Shown: one piece after another, positions 22,187-32,971 of the stretch
How the letters are laid out: the number at the start of each line of letters is the position of its first letter
How positions within the stretch are numbered: the stretch's first letter is position 1
From: Hyposmocoma kahamanoa
Taxonomy: Eukaryota > Arthropoda > Insecta > Lepidoptera > Cosmopterigidae
NCBI RefSeq assembly: GCF_003589595.1
Contig: NW_020654748.1
Coordinates: forward strand, 352,728-416,727
Direction: 5' to 3'
Length of the DNA stretch: 64,000 nucleotides
The notes under the pieces: generated by a model
What the model was told of the DNA's origin: nothing
Databases searched by the model: none
Seen by the model: the letters and a program-made list of their open reading frames with translations, nothing else
Translations under genes and position numbers: made by a program

Positions 22187-23960
22187 CTAATGTTTATGTA
22201 GACTCAGCCAATGTTCAATAAATGGACTGTCCCACCTGTGTGCAACCGTGTTCAGAATGGTGTTAGGGCTGGCAAGCACACGGAGCAGCGTGGAAGCGCA
22301 GCGCTTCCGCATTATGGCGTGGAAGCCATCCGCCCTCGCCGCGCAGAACATGCCAGACGCGCTACAGCGGCGCCAAAGCCCCATCAGAACCCTGAACGCG
22401 TTGTTGTATTGTACGCGCAGAGCGCTACATGCTCTCTGCGTGTATCTGACCACATAGGCTGCACGTGTAGCCGCTCACGCGATGCGCTCCTCCTACCGCA
22501 AAATGGCGGCTATTTGGTTTCGCAAATTAGAGCAGCATTCAGTTTAAATACAAGTTTTTATAAATAAAAATTATTATTCTGCATTGCTAAATAAATATAA
22601 AAAACTTAAAAAACGCTACTTACGGTAAGTTTTCAATAAATAAACACCGAAATCACCAGCCCAAACAGTAACACACACGATTGTCGTGACGTATTTTTGA
22701 AGTTGTTTATTTTTTTAAATGACAGACCCAGGCATTAAAAACTTTATGGTTTGCTAGAGTAGTTACCGAAATAGCAATTAATATTAGTTCTTTTACCTGT
22801 TATAACTTCGATATCCGATAAATCGGTATAAAATCATCACCGGCACCTCTAGGTGTGGTATGCGTCTACGGCTGCATGTATCGCGTGAGCGGGTAGAAGG
22901 ACTGACAGAAAACTTTTTAAAAAATTGTCGTCTTCACCTCTTTTGTAGAACGTGCAAACCTGCGAGCCAGCATATTGCAGCGGACAGAGAGCGCCCTGCA
23001 CTCCCTCTCCAAATCCAAGTCATCACTCAGATCTTCAGTGACCTAGTGACATAGATACTTAAAGCAGACCACTCTGTTAAGGGCCAGCCTGCGTAATTGA
23101 CTGTAATGTGGTAAAGGTCTTCTTACCAGCCTTGAAAACCATCATTTCACTCTTGGTCGCATTGTATCTGAGCCCATGGGTCTCAGCGTATTTTTCAAAA
23201 ATGTGAAGCAGTCTCCTCATGGCACCGATGAAAGGACTCAACAAAACCATATCGTCTGCGTAACTGATATTATTTACGCAGACCCCGCCTACATGACAAC
23301 CGATACCGGTTTCACCGAGTTCCTCGATCAGCTTATTCATATATAAGTTGAATAGGCGGGGAGACGACAAACCCCCCTGCCTCACCCCGCCATCCAACCC
23401 ATAACTCTTCCGAGAAGGAACCTGCCCACCTTACACTATTAGACTGCTCGCTGTACCAGAACTTGAGCAGTTGAATGATCTCACCAGAAACCTGTGAACC
23501 TTTCCTCAACTACGCCAGAGCAAGTCGTAATTTACCAAATCGAAGGCTTTGGATAAGTCAAGGAAACAGGCAACCACAGGCGTACTTCTGTCAGCATAGT
23601 ATTGAACAGTATGCTTGAGTAATAGGATTGCACTGTCTATGGATAGTCCGGGTCTAAACCCGAATTGAGTGTCGTGCAGTTTTATGCGTATTTCCATGTG
23701 TTTATCAAGCAGACTGTCCAACACTATTACTATTACAGGTGCCAGTGAAATTGGTTTGTAGTTGCCTATATCCGAAGTGCCCCAGTTTTGTTTTTCAGTA
23801 TTGGTACTACAATAGTTTTAATTAGTGCTTCTGGAAGATGAGAATGTCCAATACACAAAGTGAAAAACATGGCTAGAACTCTAGGAAGGTGCACTCCGGC
23901 GTGCTGCAGATGCTCGATGCTGAGGCTGTCATGCCCTCCCAAGGAGCACACTTTAAATGT
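22187..23960 (-). pseudogene. CR1-like non-LTR retrotransposon, longer decayed reverse transcriptase
   Basis: Minus-strand pieces in order: 23951-23766 (GHDSLSIEHLQHAGVHLPRV, then PEALIKTIVVPILKNKTG), 23724-23506 (FGFRPGLSIDSAILLLKHTV and ACFLDLSKAFDLVNYDLLW, RT blocks around the first catalytic Asp), 23397-23077 (GGVRQGGLSSPRLFNLYMN and VNNISYADDMVLL with the YADD box) and 22453-22187 (QYNNAFRVLMGLWRRCSASG to the C-terminus). The pieces lie in different frames and sequence between 23076 and 22454 is broken, so it cannot be active. It carries more of the RT than the copy at 11097-11999 and differs from it in sequence. Confidence 0.85.
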
Positions 23961-24576
23961 CTTAAAACTGTTATATCTATAAACAGTCTTAATATGGTAT
24001 AGATTTAGATAATAGTTCTCTATAAATGGTTTTAGAAAAAAGAAGTTGTTCTTATAGACTTATTTCACTCAAGTCCAAATTTTAAAACCTTCTCAATACC
24101 AAACAACTTAATTAAGTGTAATCTCTCTTAAGATTTACTCTTATAGTCCTTATTTTAAGTTCATCTGTAGAACAACTGATTATTTTTAGTAAAATTGTTC
24201 TATACACATCCAGTAAAGCCTATTGATACTCTAAAAACTAGTGTTCTTAAGTTTATTCTAGATATATTTAATTTATAGACATTCTGTAGTGTTTGTACTT
24301 ATTGACAAACACGTTATAGCGTGTCTTCAGTACATTTTATTTAAAAACATACTACAATTAGGGTTTTTACTCTATTGGTAAGAGTTTATGCAAAATGGAT
24401 GAAGTAAAGAATACTAAAAGATCTGGTGGAGGTGGTAAACCTTGGATATTAAGTCACATCATTCGATACAATCAGCGTTGCCAATGCCAATTGTTCAAAA
24501 TCCCCAAAAATCACTATAATAATAATAACGTACACAATCAACATAGCCCCGCACTAGGGAAACCTTGTGTCGCGGG

Positions 24577-25533
24577 CAGTGTTGGGCAAAATTTAATTGT
24601 TCTGGTTTTTTAATTAAAGATTGACAATTGATTAATTGTCAATTGCGAAACAGCAATTAACGATTGATCAATTGTTAGTTGCGAGAACCGCAATTAACAA
24701 TTAATTAATTTTCAATCTTTTCAATGTTTTTGATTAACAATTAACAATTAAAACTGACAATTATGATAAATTTATAGGGCATATGGGGGTGAGTTAGGGC
24801 GTTGGTTGTGGGGGCCTGTTGGGGGCCTGCTGGGGGCAGGGTTGGGGGGCCCGGTTGGGGCCCCGGTTGGGGACCCGCTTGTGGGCCCCGGTTGGGGCCC
24901 CGGTTGGGGCCCCCGGTTGGGTGGCCCGGTTGCGGGGCCCGGTTAGGGGCCAGTTATGGGGCCTGATGGATCCGGGGCCCCCAAACCGTGGCCCACAACT
25001 GGGCCCCAAACGGGGGCCCCCAACCGGGGGCCCCCAACCGGGCCCCACAAACGGGCCCCCAACGCGGTCCTACAAACGGGTCACCCAACCGGGCCCCCAA
25101 CCGGGCCACCCAAGCGGGCCCCCCAACCGGGCCCCCAAACGTGGGCCCCAACCGGTTCCCTAACCGGAGCCCCAACCGGGGCCCTAACCGGGGGCCCCAA
25201 CAGGGCCCCCAACAGGGCCCCCAACCGGGCCTCCAACCGGGGCCCCCAACCGGGCCCCCCAACCGGGCCCCCCAACCGGGCCCCCAACTGGGGCCCCCAA
25301 TCGGGCCCCAAAACCGGCCCCCAACCGGGGACCCCAACCGGGGACCCCAACCGGGGCCCCCAAGCGGGATTCCCAACCGGGGCCCCCAACCGGCCGGAAT
25401 TGATTTTAATTGCAAATTTAATTGCAATTAAAATCAATTCAATTGAAATCAATTGCAATTGATTTCAATTGAATTGATTTTTTAATCTGATTGAATTATT
25501 GATTGAAATTTAATTGATTAACGCCTAACACTG
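24577..25533. mobile_element. 957-bp hAT-like MITE with GC-rich minisatellite core
   Basis: Ends CAGTGTTGGGCAAAATTTAA and, read inward, CAGTGTTAGGCGTTAATCAA are of the CAGTG type usual for hAT elements. Perfect 8-bp duplications GTCGCGGG flank it (24569-24576, 25534-25541), and the SINE it interrupted resumes exactly after the duplication. Outer parts (24610-24780 and 25395-25520) are made of CAATTGATTAATTG-type palindromic AT repeats. The centre is a GC-rich minisatellite, described separately. No transposase remains. Confidence 0.9.
24785..25393. repeat. GC-rich minisatellite, GGTTGGGGGCCC units, strand-switching at about 24970
   Basis: Imperfect units of roughly 12-17 bases. From 24785 to about 24970 they read GGTTGGGGCCCC on the + strand; from about 24975 to 25393 they read CCCCAACCGGGG, the reverse complement. 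The whole block is therefore a large inverted repeat around GGATCC at 24968. Runs of four or five G's are frequent. The long open frames through it on both strands (repeated G, P, R, W, N) are products of the repeat and not genes. Confidence 0.9.
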
Positions 25534-25699
25534 GTCGCGGGTGCCATGGACACACACGTAGACAACCACAAATTACATCCAAACTCACGAGAGAAATAAA
25601 TGTAGGCCAAACAAATATTTCTCCCGACCCGGGAATTGAACTTGGGACCTCTGCATGGCAGTCCGGCATGGTAACCGTTCGGCCACGGAGGCAGTAAAA

Positions 25700-26550
25700 A
25701 TATTTTCAGTAAGTACTACATTGTGTTATCATAGTTATCATTTAAAAGTGTTATTTTATGCACTAGTATATTATATAGTATTTAATTTATATTTAAATTA
25801 ATCGTAAATATAAATTACAAAAGCAATCAAAATAATCAAATAACTAACTGTCTCTTTCCGACTCATAGCTTGCGTAAAAGACTGAACGAGACCCAACACG
25901 TCAATTTCAATTGTTTCAAACACAAGCGTTTGAAATATTTAGAACAAAAATTTCATAGAGTCGCTTTGATGCTAATGTTATTATTAAAATATTTTTAATA
26001 CATGTTAGTAATACTTTCAAATATTGTTGTACTCTTTCTACGGCTTGGGGTTACGAATCAGAAGGCCGAAAACACATTTGCCCGAAATAACGTTTGCATG
26101 AATTTCCATAATCCCGAAACTATTTTTTTAGGTTTTTTTTTTAGAATATTACAAAACAAACCTAAGCTAACTTAGTCTTTTCTTTGTAATAAGCATCCAA
26201 AACTCCAAAGCATAACGGTTTTATTATGAATCGGTTTTCAGGATTATGAAAGTTTGGCTTTACGTTAAATTTGAATTAAAAAAAATCTAAACATCGGTAC
26301 TTTGAATACAGGAATTTATCCAGTAAACATAGCTTGAACTTAAGGAGAAAGTGACAAGTATTAACAGAGAACATCTTACACCGACAAAATGCATTAAAAA
26401 TCAAAAGTTGGTTGAATGACAAAATATACCAACTTAAGAAACAAAGAAGGTAATTGAAGCAGACTGACACTGCAAATTAAATAGGATATTTTTATAAAAG
26501 TTTAAGCAATTTGTAGCCTTCACATGCAAACAATGCATAATAATCCAAAT
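25700..26550. other. unc-5 intron, no gene recognised
   Basis: AT-rich sequence without long frames or clear repeats. Confidence 0.6.
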
Positions 26551-26554
26551 AGTA

Positions 26555-26900
26555 CAACCTTGATAGCCTAACGGTTTGCACTGTGGGCACTGGATGAGAA
26601 GTTCCCGGGTTCTATACCGGTAGGATCAATTTAACAAATTAACTTTTCTAAATGGTTCTGGTGTTGGTATTCTATTGTAAGACAATCACCTGGTCTGAAA
26701 CTAGGGAACTCTCTGTACATACTCCCCATGAGTATCAGAACAACAGAATCCCAGAGCAAAACCAATTTACAAAAGTTCATTTCCCAAATTGGTTCTACTG
26801 GGAATCGAACCTGGGACCAAGAACGATGGAATTTATTTCGGGGCACAACTCAGAACACCCAGGCCAAAACAACTTTCGAAAAGTTCACATTTATTTTTAT
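26555..26900. mobile_element. Two facing heads of a fourth tRNA-like SINE
   Basis: A + head at 26555-26640 (TTGATAGCCTAACGGTTTGC with A-box character, then GGGTTCTATACCGG as B box) faces a - head at about 26790-26840, where GGGAATCGAACCTGGGACC is an inverted B box. The DNA between carries body sequence on one or both strands. The assignment is by eye and the borders are rough. Confidence 0.45.
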
Positions 26901-27119
26901 AGTCGATTGAGCTGATTTTTTACGGTTTTTAAAAAAATTCTCGAATAACTCGAGAAATCGGGTAAGAGAATTCTCGAAACTCAAGAAAAAAACATCAGAC
27001 ACCCTAACTCGTAAATAATGGCATTGTATAAAATTCAACATTTACATATAAAATTTATTTATAAATAATAAAGGCTACTCCATTATACCTGTATTCAAAT
27101 ACTTTTCACTAGAAGGGGA

Positions 27120-27410
27120 ATTCCCTACAAATTGGCAACGCTGGATACAAGTCGTAATTCGCGCTCGGGCTGGTCATGGCCGGCATTTGTTTGTTGACAA
27201 ATAAATAAACATTGTGAAGTAATTCCGTGTTGTGAAATGATAAAAACAATTGAAATGAGCGCGTAAACTACTGTACTTCAATGTAGTGTATGTGTATTGT
27301 GCCGTTTATCAATGGAATACAGTGAAATCATTGTGTGAAATGTGGTTGGCGTGAAAAAATAACCTCAATGTTGTAATGAAAATTGTATTTCTACCATCAT
27401 AAGTTAGGTA
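27120..27410 (+). promoter_or_regulatory. Possible cryptic promoter and 5' exon
   Basis: AATTGGCAACGCTGG and a GC-richer stretch (GGGCTGGTCATGGCCGG) precede TTGTTTGTTGACAAATAAAT and a region ending AAGTTAG before GTATGTC, a possible donor at about 27409. GGCAACGCTG-type sequence is often seen near insect transcription starts. No ATG-led frame of length. It would suit an internal promoter of unc-5 or none at all; weak evidence. Confidence 0.2.
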
Positions 27411-29315
27411 TGTCATTAAAATATTCCTTATATTTAAATGATAGTAAATGTATCCACCTTTCTAGTCATATTATAACACATTCCATACAATTATGCAGAA
27501 TAACGTTTTTTTTTTGCGACAAATTGGATTATTTCCAATTGTTTTTTTGACCAAGTGTTTTGAAAAGTGTTTTAATGCATAAAGCGCTCATTATTTGGTA
27601 ACAGCTTATAAGGGTTTTGTAATACTGTCAAAAGAAACAATCGCTTAGAAACATCGCGTTTTGTAGACAATCATAAAAATCTCATAGGAGGAATATTCTT
27701 CGACAAGTTCAACTACACTAAAGCAAGTAAAAATAATCTTTTCGTATTCTAAAGTTTTTCTATAGATCAAGCTATAGACAAAATGTTCCCAACTGTGTTT
27801 TGAAAAAAGCTTTAAATTCTTATCGCCATTTTTATTTTCAAAGAATGACTATGAAGTAGCCGAGAAAAATTTCTTTTCTTTTTAAAAAGTAAATCTAAGT
27901 TGAAAAAGCCTAGAACTTCTTGGAAATGGTTTGTTTTGTGAGTTATTTTGTATATTTAAGCTTTCTATAAATATTTAAAACCGAAAATCGATAACTGTAT
28001 TTTTATTAAGTTTATATTTTATACTTAAATATTTAAAATTTAGCGAGCGCATTACTTTTATGACAGGTTTTACATCACTTTTCACAATGTATTTAAAGTC
28101 GCACGTTAATTTGCGCTTTCCAACCGATTAAACATTGCGCGAAAAAGTCAGAAATATTATATCTAATTTCGCCATGTTGCAATTTATACCTATAGTTTAT
28201 ATTTTGTAAGCCATTAAACATGAAGTCTATTAGTATTAAGAGAATTGCGTCCTATGTTTGTAACGCTTTAGTATTTTGGTTTTAAAATAGCATTACTAAG
28301 AAAACTATCATAGACTATAAATTATCTAAAAACTATCTACAAGACTAAATAAAAACTTTCTACATTCTACAAATGGTCTTGTAGCATTCTAGAAGGGTTA
28401 CTTCAGAAAAAAGATAAGAATGACTCTTAACACTACCTACAGATAGTTTCTCAAAGCACTCTTGTGATCTACTAATAAAGTTGTGCCCACTTTTACTTTA
28501 AATTATCTAGAAACCTTCTTTGAGATATCTTGAGGGAATTTGAACTCTTAAAATATTCAATCGAATTAAATTCTATTAGATGTCTTATAGTATATGGGTA
28601 ATTCTTATTCTTACGTAAAAAAGTGTCTTCTCTGAGAATTTCTTAATCTAAGGCATGAAAGGTTTATTTGTTTTTTGTTAAGATATGTTGTTGACCGAAT
28701 CTATGTAATAGCAATCGCAGCTACTCCTGAAATATTCAGGTTTCAGAGTTATAAAATAAAACATGTGCTAAAAGTCCGCGCCATGCCGTGTCCGTACTCC
28801 AAAATTTAATATTATTGTTTTTTTATAAAATAAACTGCCATATTAATTGTTATAAATATACTTTGAGGATCAAGCTGAACGTTATAGCTATGTATTTACA
28901 AAACAATATAATTTTATCTTCAAGTTTTCTATACTTAATAAAAATCCAAACTTTGTCTTCGATTTTTTTGTCCGAACCGAGGTCTTAAATAAAAAATCGT
29001 CCAAGGTAGTAGGAAATTACGAAATTCAGCTGGTATCATTTTATTTGTTTTTTTGAACCGGCAACACTATAATCGGTTAGTTTTTTAAATGGCCTCAGTT
29101 GTTGAGGACGAAGTAAAGTTTTTTCCAAAATAATTATTTCAAAAAGGAAAAGCATAACCTGTCCGCATCGTGTTCGACATACCGAAGGTAATATTATTGT
29201 TAAAATTATAATTATTGCATTATGGATTATCTTAAACTACGTATATTCTATAAAAAGGACCATATTTACTTAATCTTTAACAGTTGTTAGGTTATACCCG
29301 GCACGGCATGAAAAT

Positions 29316-29387
29316 GTCCGAACCAAGGCATTCCAAACCATGGCATTTTGAGAACTTGGTTCGGACATATAAGTGCATGGTTTGGAC
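29316..29387. repeat. Left cluster of the GTCCRAACC motif, two direct and two inverted
   Basis: GTCCGAACCAAGGC at 29316 and TTCCAAACCATGGC at 29331 read on the + strand. The same motif reads on the - strand at 29353-29366 and 29374-29387, these two being 21 bases apart. Single weaker copies lie further left at 28774 and 28970. The cluster sits about 230 bases before the transposase ATG, so it could be promoter-proximal as well as subterminal. Confidence 0.75.
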
Positions 29388-29620
29388 ACACTCCTCGAGT
29401 TATTAATAACTACTCAAAGAAATTAATATATCATTTTTAAATATTATTTTTCCTATTCTGTTTTACAATATTAGCTTAATAAACACTTCACTGCATTTTA
29501 ACAATGTATTAGCATACAGCTTTTGTATTGCCACAGTTTTCCAGCAACTAATGTCATCAGACCTTAGAAGGCTAGAGCATGCAGCCTACTAACTTAAGTT
29601 TTATGATTTTATTGGTTTAG

Positions 29621-32194
29621 ATGCCACCGAAGAAGGACCACCCTGACGAAAAGAAAAAAGCAAAAGTAGAAAGAGAACGAAGGAGAAGAGCTAAAATAAA
29701 AGCAGATCCTGTAAAATATGCAGAATATTTAAGAAAAGAAAAAGAACGTCGTCAGAAAAGAAAAGCTGAGAAGAAGATTTTACTAATAGGAGATCTCACA
29801 CCGCGTCATCAAAGAGCAAAGCGTAAAGAGTGGCGTGATTATGCTAAGATAAGGAGAGCAAAAAAGAAGACAGCTGAACGTGCTTTTAGACCTTTCAGGG
29901 AAAATACCCCTTCCACCGATTCTGACATAGATCCTGTGCGAGATAGAAGCCCTTCACCATCTATATTTCGTGAAGACATTCCATTGTCAAGATGTAGCAG
30001 TCCTTTAACCCCGGCAAATAATGTTCGACTGCAGAATCTAATCAGAAAACGTGTGTCTACACCAAATCTCGTATCCAAAACCAAATCTCCATCAAGAACA
30101 TTTGAAACCCCATGTACGGGTTCTCCTTCATCTGTGGGTAGTTCAGTTGATTCTGCTTTAAGCAGACAAAAGCTGGAAGGGCTAAAACGTGTTAAGGAGA
30201 GCAGAGATCTTGCGCGGTTTGCAATCCATAAACAAGGCAAAATAATAAAAAATCAGAGAAATGAGATAAACAGATTAAAAAAAAAAATACAGAGATTAAT
30301 AAAAACTCACCAAATTGTACCTACGACAACACAAAAAAAACAAAAACTCCACAAAGAAAATTGGCATAAACGCAAGAATTCTATAGAGAAGTTTTTGGAG
30401 GATGAAGAAAACTCCATGATCAGCCCGGGGCTCAAAGATACTGTTACACGAAAGAAGATTAAGAAGCAAAAGAGGTTTCTTTGCGACTCTCTGGAGAATT
30501 TACACAAAAAATATAATGCGCAAGTACCGCAAAGCTACCGCGTAAGTTATGCATCATTCTGCCGCCTTCGTCCGTTCTGGATCCTGCGAGCAAAATTGTC
30601 AGATCGCGACACGTGCATGTGTGTTTTACATGAAAATTTTAAAATGATTTTGGAAAGACTGAGATCATTGAATATTTTACGAAGTGGAATAGACGTTATC
30701 GAAAATGTAGTGTGTGACGTTAATTCTTACGCATGCATGAGTCGAAAATGTGAACAATGTAGTCGCAAATCGCCTCTAATCGGAACATTTGAAAACGATG
30801 AAATATCGTATCATCAATGGATTAACAAAAACGAGGAGCGTAATATAAAAGGACACAATAAAACAATAAGAAGAACTGTTAAAGCTAGACTTATAGCGAC
30901 GAAGAAGGATCTTGTTGAAAAATTTCTCGATTATCTACCAAAGTTTTTGCTACACAAGTTTAATATTAGCAACCAGCACAAAACCCTGAATCACATTAAA
31001 GAACATTTGAAAGAAGGGGAAGTCTTAATTCACATCGACTTCTCAGAAAACTTCTCCTGTAAATATTTTACAGAAGCACAATCGGTGCATTTTGGAGCGT
31101 CCCGTCAACAAGTTTCTATTCACTCAGGTGTGCTTTATTATCTATCAGAGACCACTGGAAAAACTGAACCAATTTCGTTTTGTTCAGTTTCACCATGCCT
31201 TCGCCATGACGCAGCAGCGGTATTCGCGCACTTGAAGAAAGCTCTATTACATATAAATAGAGATAAAAACATCAAAGTTTTACATGTTGCCAGTGATGGT
31301 CCGAGTAGTCAGTATAAAAACAAAACTAACTTTTACCTTTTTACTCAACATCTGGTTAACATCTTACACGTTTCTAAGTGTACTTGGAATTTTTCGGAAT
31401 CCTCTCACGGCAAGGGTCCTGCAGATGGAGTTGGAGCTGCCGTCAAAGGAACCGCTAATAATCATGTGCTTAAAGGAAACGACATCCCAGACTACGAGAC
31501 ATTTGTCCAAGTAATCAAAGAACAATCCAATGTTCTCACCCTTGAAGTAAGTGAAGATGAGATCAAAGAAGGAGATCGTCTGCTGAAGAGTTCTGGGCCA
31601 ATAAAGAACTTACATGGAATAAAAAAAATGCATCAGTTGACATGGACTCGGGAACAACCAAAAATGATAAATATGAGGGAATTGACTTGCATCGATTGTG
31701 GCATTACAGATGATTGTTCACACTTCTCTACTTCAAGGAAGCAAGAGATAGCACAATTTTCCAGCGTTTTTCATTCAGGATCCAGCCATAAGCAAATGGA
31801 GGCTAATAATGAACCTGTTGAATTAGGTTTTGTTACATATGAACAAGATATTGGCACTAGTAATAAAACTAGTACACTAAGTTCAAAAACACTGCGAGAA
31901 GGAGTATGGGTGCTGGCAAAGTTTTTAAGTAGCAAAAAACAGAATGTTCTATATGTAGGACAGATAATAGCGGTACATGATGATGGAGACGAACCGTTAT
32001 ACGCAAAATTTACAAGAAAAAGGTATCACAATGTTATAAATGGAACCACTGTGTTCATATGGAAAGAACCTGATGACTTCTGTGCTCTTAATGCAGACAA
32101 CATTATTCGCGTTTTACCAGAACCCACACCCAGCAGACGGGGTGAACTTATATTCGATTTGGATTTCTCTGGCTTAGAATATCCTGTTATGTAA
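29621..32194 (+). CDS. DDE-type DNA transposase, 857 aa, intact
   Basis: A single uninterrupted reading frame inside the largest unc-5 intron. Residues 1-95 are strongly basic and include DPVKYAEYLRKEKERRQKRK at 29-48, a pattern common at the start of insect and cnidarian transposases. Residues about 181-232 look like a basic coiled coil. Cysteine clusters follow: C332, C334, H337, then C365, C372, C377, C380. A probable catalytic triad is D473 (HIDFSENF), D559 (ASDGPSSQYKN) and E593 (FSESSHGKGPADG), with spacings that fit an RNase-H-fold DDE transposase. A second cluster, C690, C693, C699, H701, precedes a C-terminal domain (about 763-857, GVWVLAKF...YVGQIIA) that looks like a small beta-barrel. 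The ATG at 29621 is the first in frame; an upstream exon is possible because tttag precedes it. The superfamily is uncertain: the 4-bp duplication would fit Sola-type elements, but I cannot verify this. Confidence 0.85.
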   Translation: MPPKKDHPDEKKKAKVERERRRRAKIKADPVKYAEYLRKEKERRQKRKAEKKILLIGDLTPRHQRAKRKEWRDYAKIRRAKKKTAERAFRPFRENTPSTDSDIDPVRDRSPSPSIFREDIPLSRCSSPLTPANNVRLQNLIRKRVSTPNLVSKTKSPSRTFETPCTGSPSSVGSSVDSALSRQKLEGLKRVKESRDLARFAIHKQGKIIKNQRNEINRLKKKIQRLIKTHQIVPTTTQKKQKLHKENWHKRKNSIEKFLEDEENSMISPGLKDTVTRKKIKKQKRFLCDSLENLHKKYNAQVPQSYRVSYASFCRLRPFWILRAKLSDRDTCMCVLHENFKMILERLRSLNILRSGIDVIENVVCDVNSYACMSRKCEQCSRKSPLIGTFENDEISYHQWINKNEERNIKGHNKTIRRTVKARLIATKKDLVEKFLDYLPKFLLHKFNISNQHKTLNHIKEHLKEGEVLIHIDFSENFSCKYFTEAQSVHFGASRQQVSIHSGVLYYLSETTGKTEPISFCSVSPCLRHDAAAVFAHLKKALLHINRDKNIKVLHVASDGPSSQYKNKTNFYLFTQHLVNILHVSKCTWNFSESSHGKGPADGVGAAVKGTANNHVLKGNDIPDYETFVQVIKEQSNVLTLEVSEDEIKEGDRLLKSSGPIKNLHGIKKMHQLTWTREQPKMINMRELTCIDCGITDDCSHFSTSRKQEIAQFSSVFHSGSSHKQMEANNEPVELGFVTYEQDIGTSNKTSTLSSKTLREGVWVLAKFLSSKKQNVLYVGQIIAVHDDGDEPLYAKFTRKRYHNVINGTTVFIWKEPDDFCALNADNIIRVLPEPTPSRRGELIFDLDFSGLEYPVM

Positions 32195-32425
32195 TTATAA
32201 CAGATTATTTGGCGATATTTGATTTGGCAAAGTTCATATTATTTGGAAATTTGATTCTGACAATTTATGTTAAAGAAAGTATTCATTTGTGAAATCGACA
32301 AGACTTAAATATTGATTAAAAAGACTTCTAATTTTAAGTAAGTAATAATATTATGTTAGTCCGAATCCAAAGAAACTCATAATTAATACTAGTATAAGTA
32401 AAATTTATTATTTAAAATTTAATAG

Positions 32426-32431
32426 AATAAA
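32426..32431 (+). promoter_or_regulatory. Candidate polyadenylation signal of the transposase
   Basis: AATAAA lies 232 bases after the transposase stop codon, with further AATAAA-like sequences within the next 35 bases. The whole region is AT-rich, so the hexamer alone is weak evidence. Confidence 0.35.
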
Positions 32432-32852
32432 CTATCATAAAACAAAAAATCATAAATAAATAAAATACAAGTATTTCATTTGATTTTACACATAAATCAA
32501 ATTAAATATATATATTTATTTTTTATGAATATTTTGTGTTATGGTAGTTTATACATTTAGTGTGTCAGAAGTTAAGATATACATAATTATATTCATATTA
32601 CAATTTAATAATTGTATAACAAGTCAGTTTTTATATTTGCTATTTTAAAAAATTAAGCTGTTTTTTAATGAAGAAGTAATAGTTAATTTGTTATCATATA
32701 TTTTAAAGGTAAAGTCAAATATATTTTATTATGATTGTTAATTATATTTTTAGAGTCATAAATAAACACAAGATTATCAGTATAAAATTTTTTTATTTGG
32801 TAGGTCGAAGAGAATAGTTTTTTTTAAACAAGCTATATTTTATTATAAAAAT

Positions 32853-32971
32853 GTCGCAACCGTGTCATGTGATATCCGAACCATGCCGATAATAGTCCAA
32901 ACCGTGACATGAGTTATCTAAACCATGCCTCTACTAGTCCAAACCATGCCACCAAATGTCCAAACCGTACA
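32853..32971 (+). repeat. Six GTCCAAACCRTGCC-like motifs at exact 21-bp spacing
   Basis: The motif starts at 32853, 32874, 32895, 32916, 32937 and 32958, each exactly 21 bases apart. Core sequences include ATCCGAACCATGCC, GTCCAAACCGTGAC, ATCTAAACCATGCC and GTCCAAACCATGCC; the first and last copies are more diverged. Spacers between motifs are not conserved. The array lies about 160 bp inside the right end of the transposon. Probable role (inference): binding sites for the transposase or a host factor on one face of the helix. Confidence 0.85.

Larger units (their letters stand above)
24520..25694 (-). mobile_element. tRNA-derived SINE split by the hAT-like MITE
   Basis: Read on the minus strand the head begins CTGCCTCCGTGGCCGAACGG at 25694, with a Pol III A box (GGCCGAACGGTTACC) and a B box (AGTTCAATTCC). 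The body continues to 25534, is interrupted by the 957-bp MITE, and resumes with the duplicated GTCGCGGG at 24576 down to an ATTATTATT tail near 24520. Same family as the copies at 5883 and 47586. Confidence 0.85.

Noticed and set aside
24794..25462. Five overlapping frames of 84-168 codons rich in Gly, Pro, Arg and Trp
   Set aside because: They are open on both strands only because the GC-rich repeat unit lacks stop codons; they lie within a MITE.
29839..30240. 133-codon minus-strand frame
   Set aside because: Antisense shadow of the transposase N-terminal region.
32853..32971. CRISPR-like array because of regularly spaced repeats
   Set aside because: The motifs are only 14 bases, degenerate, 21 bp apart and sit in the end of a eukaryotic transposon.
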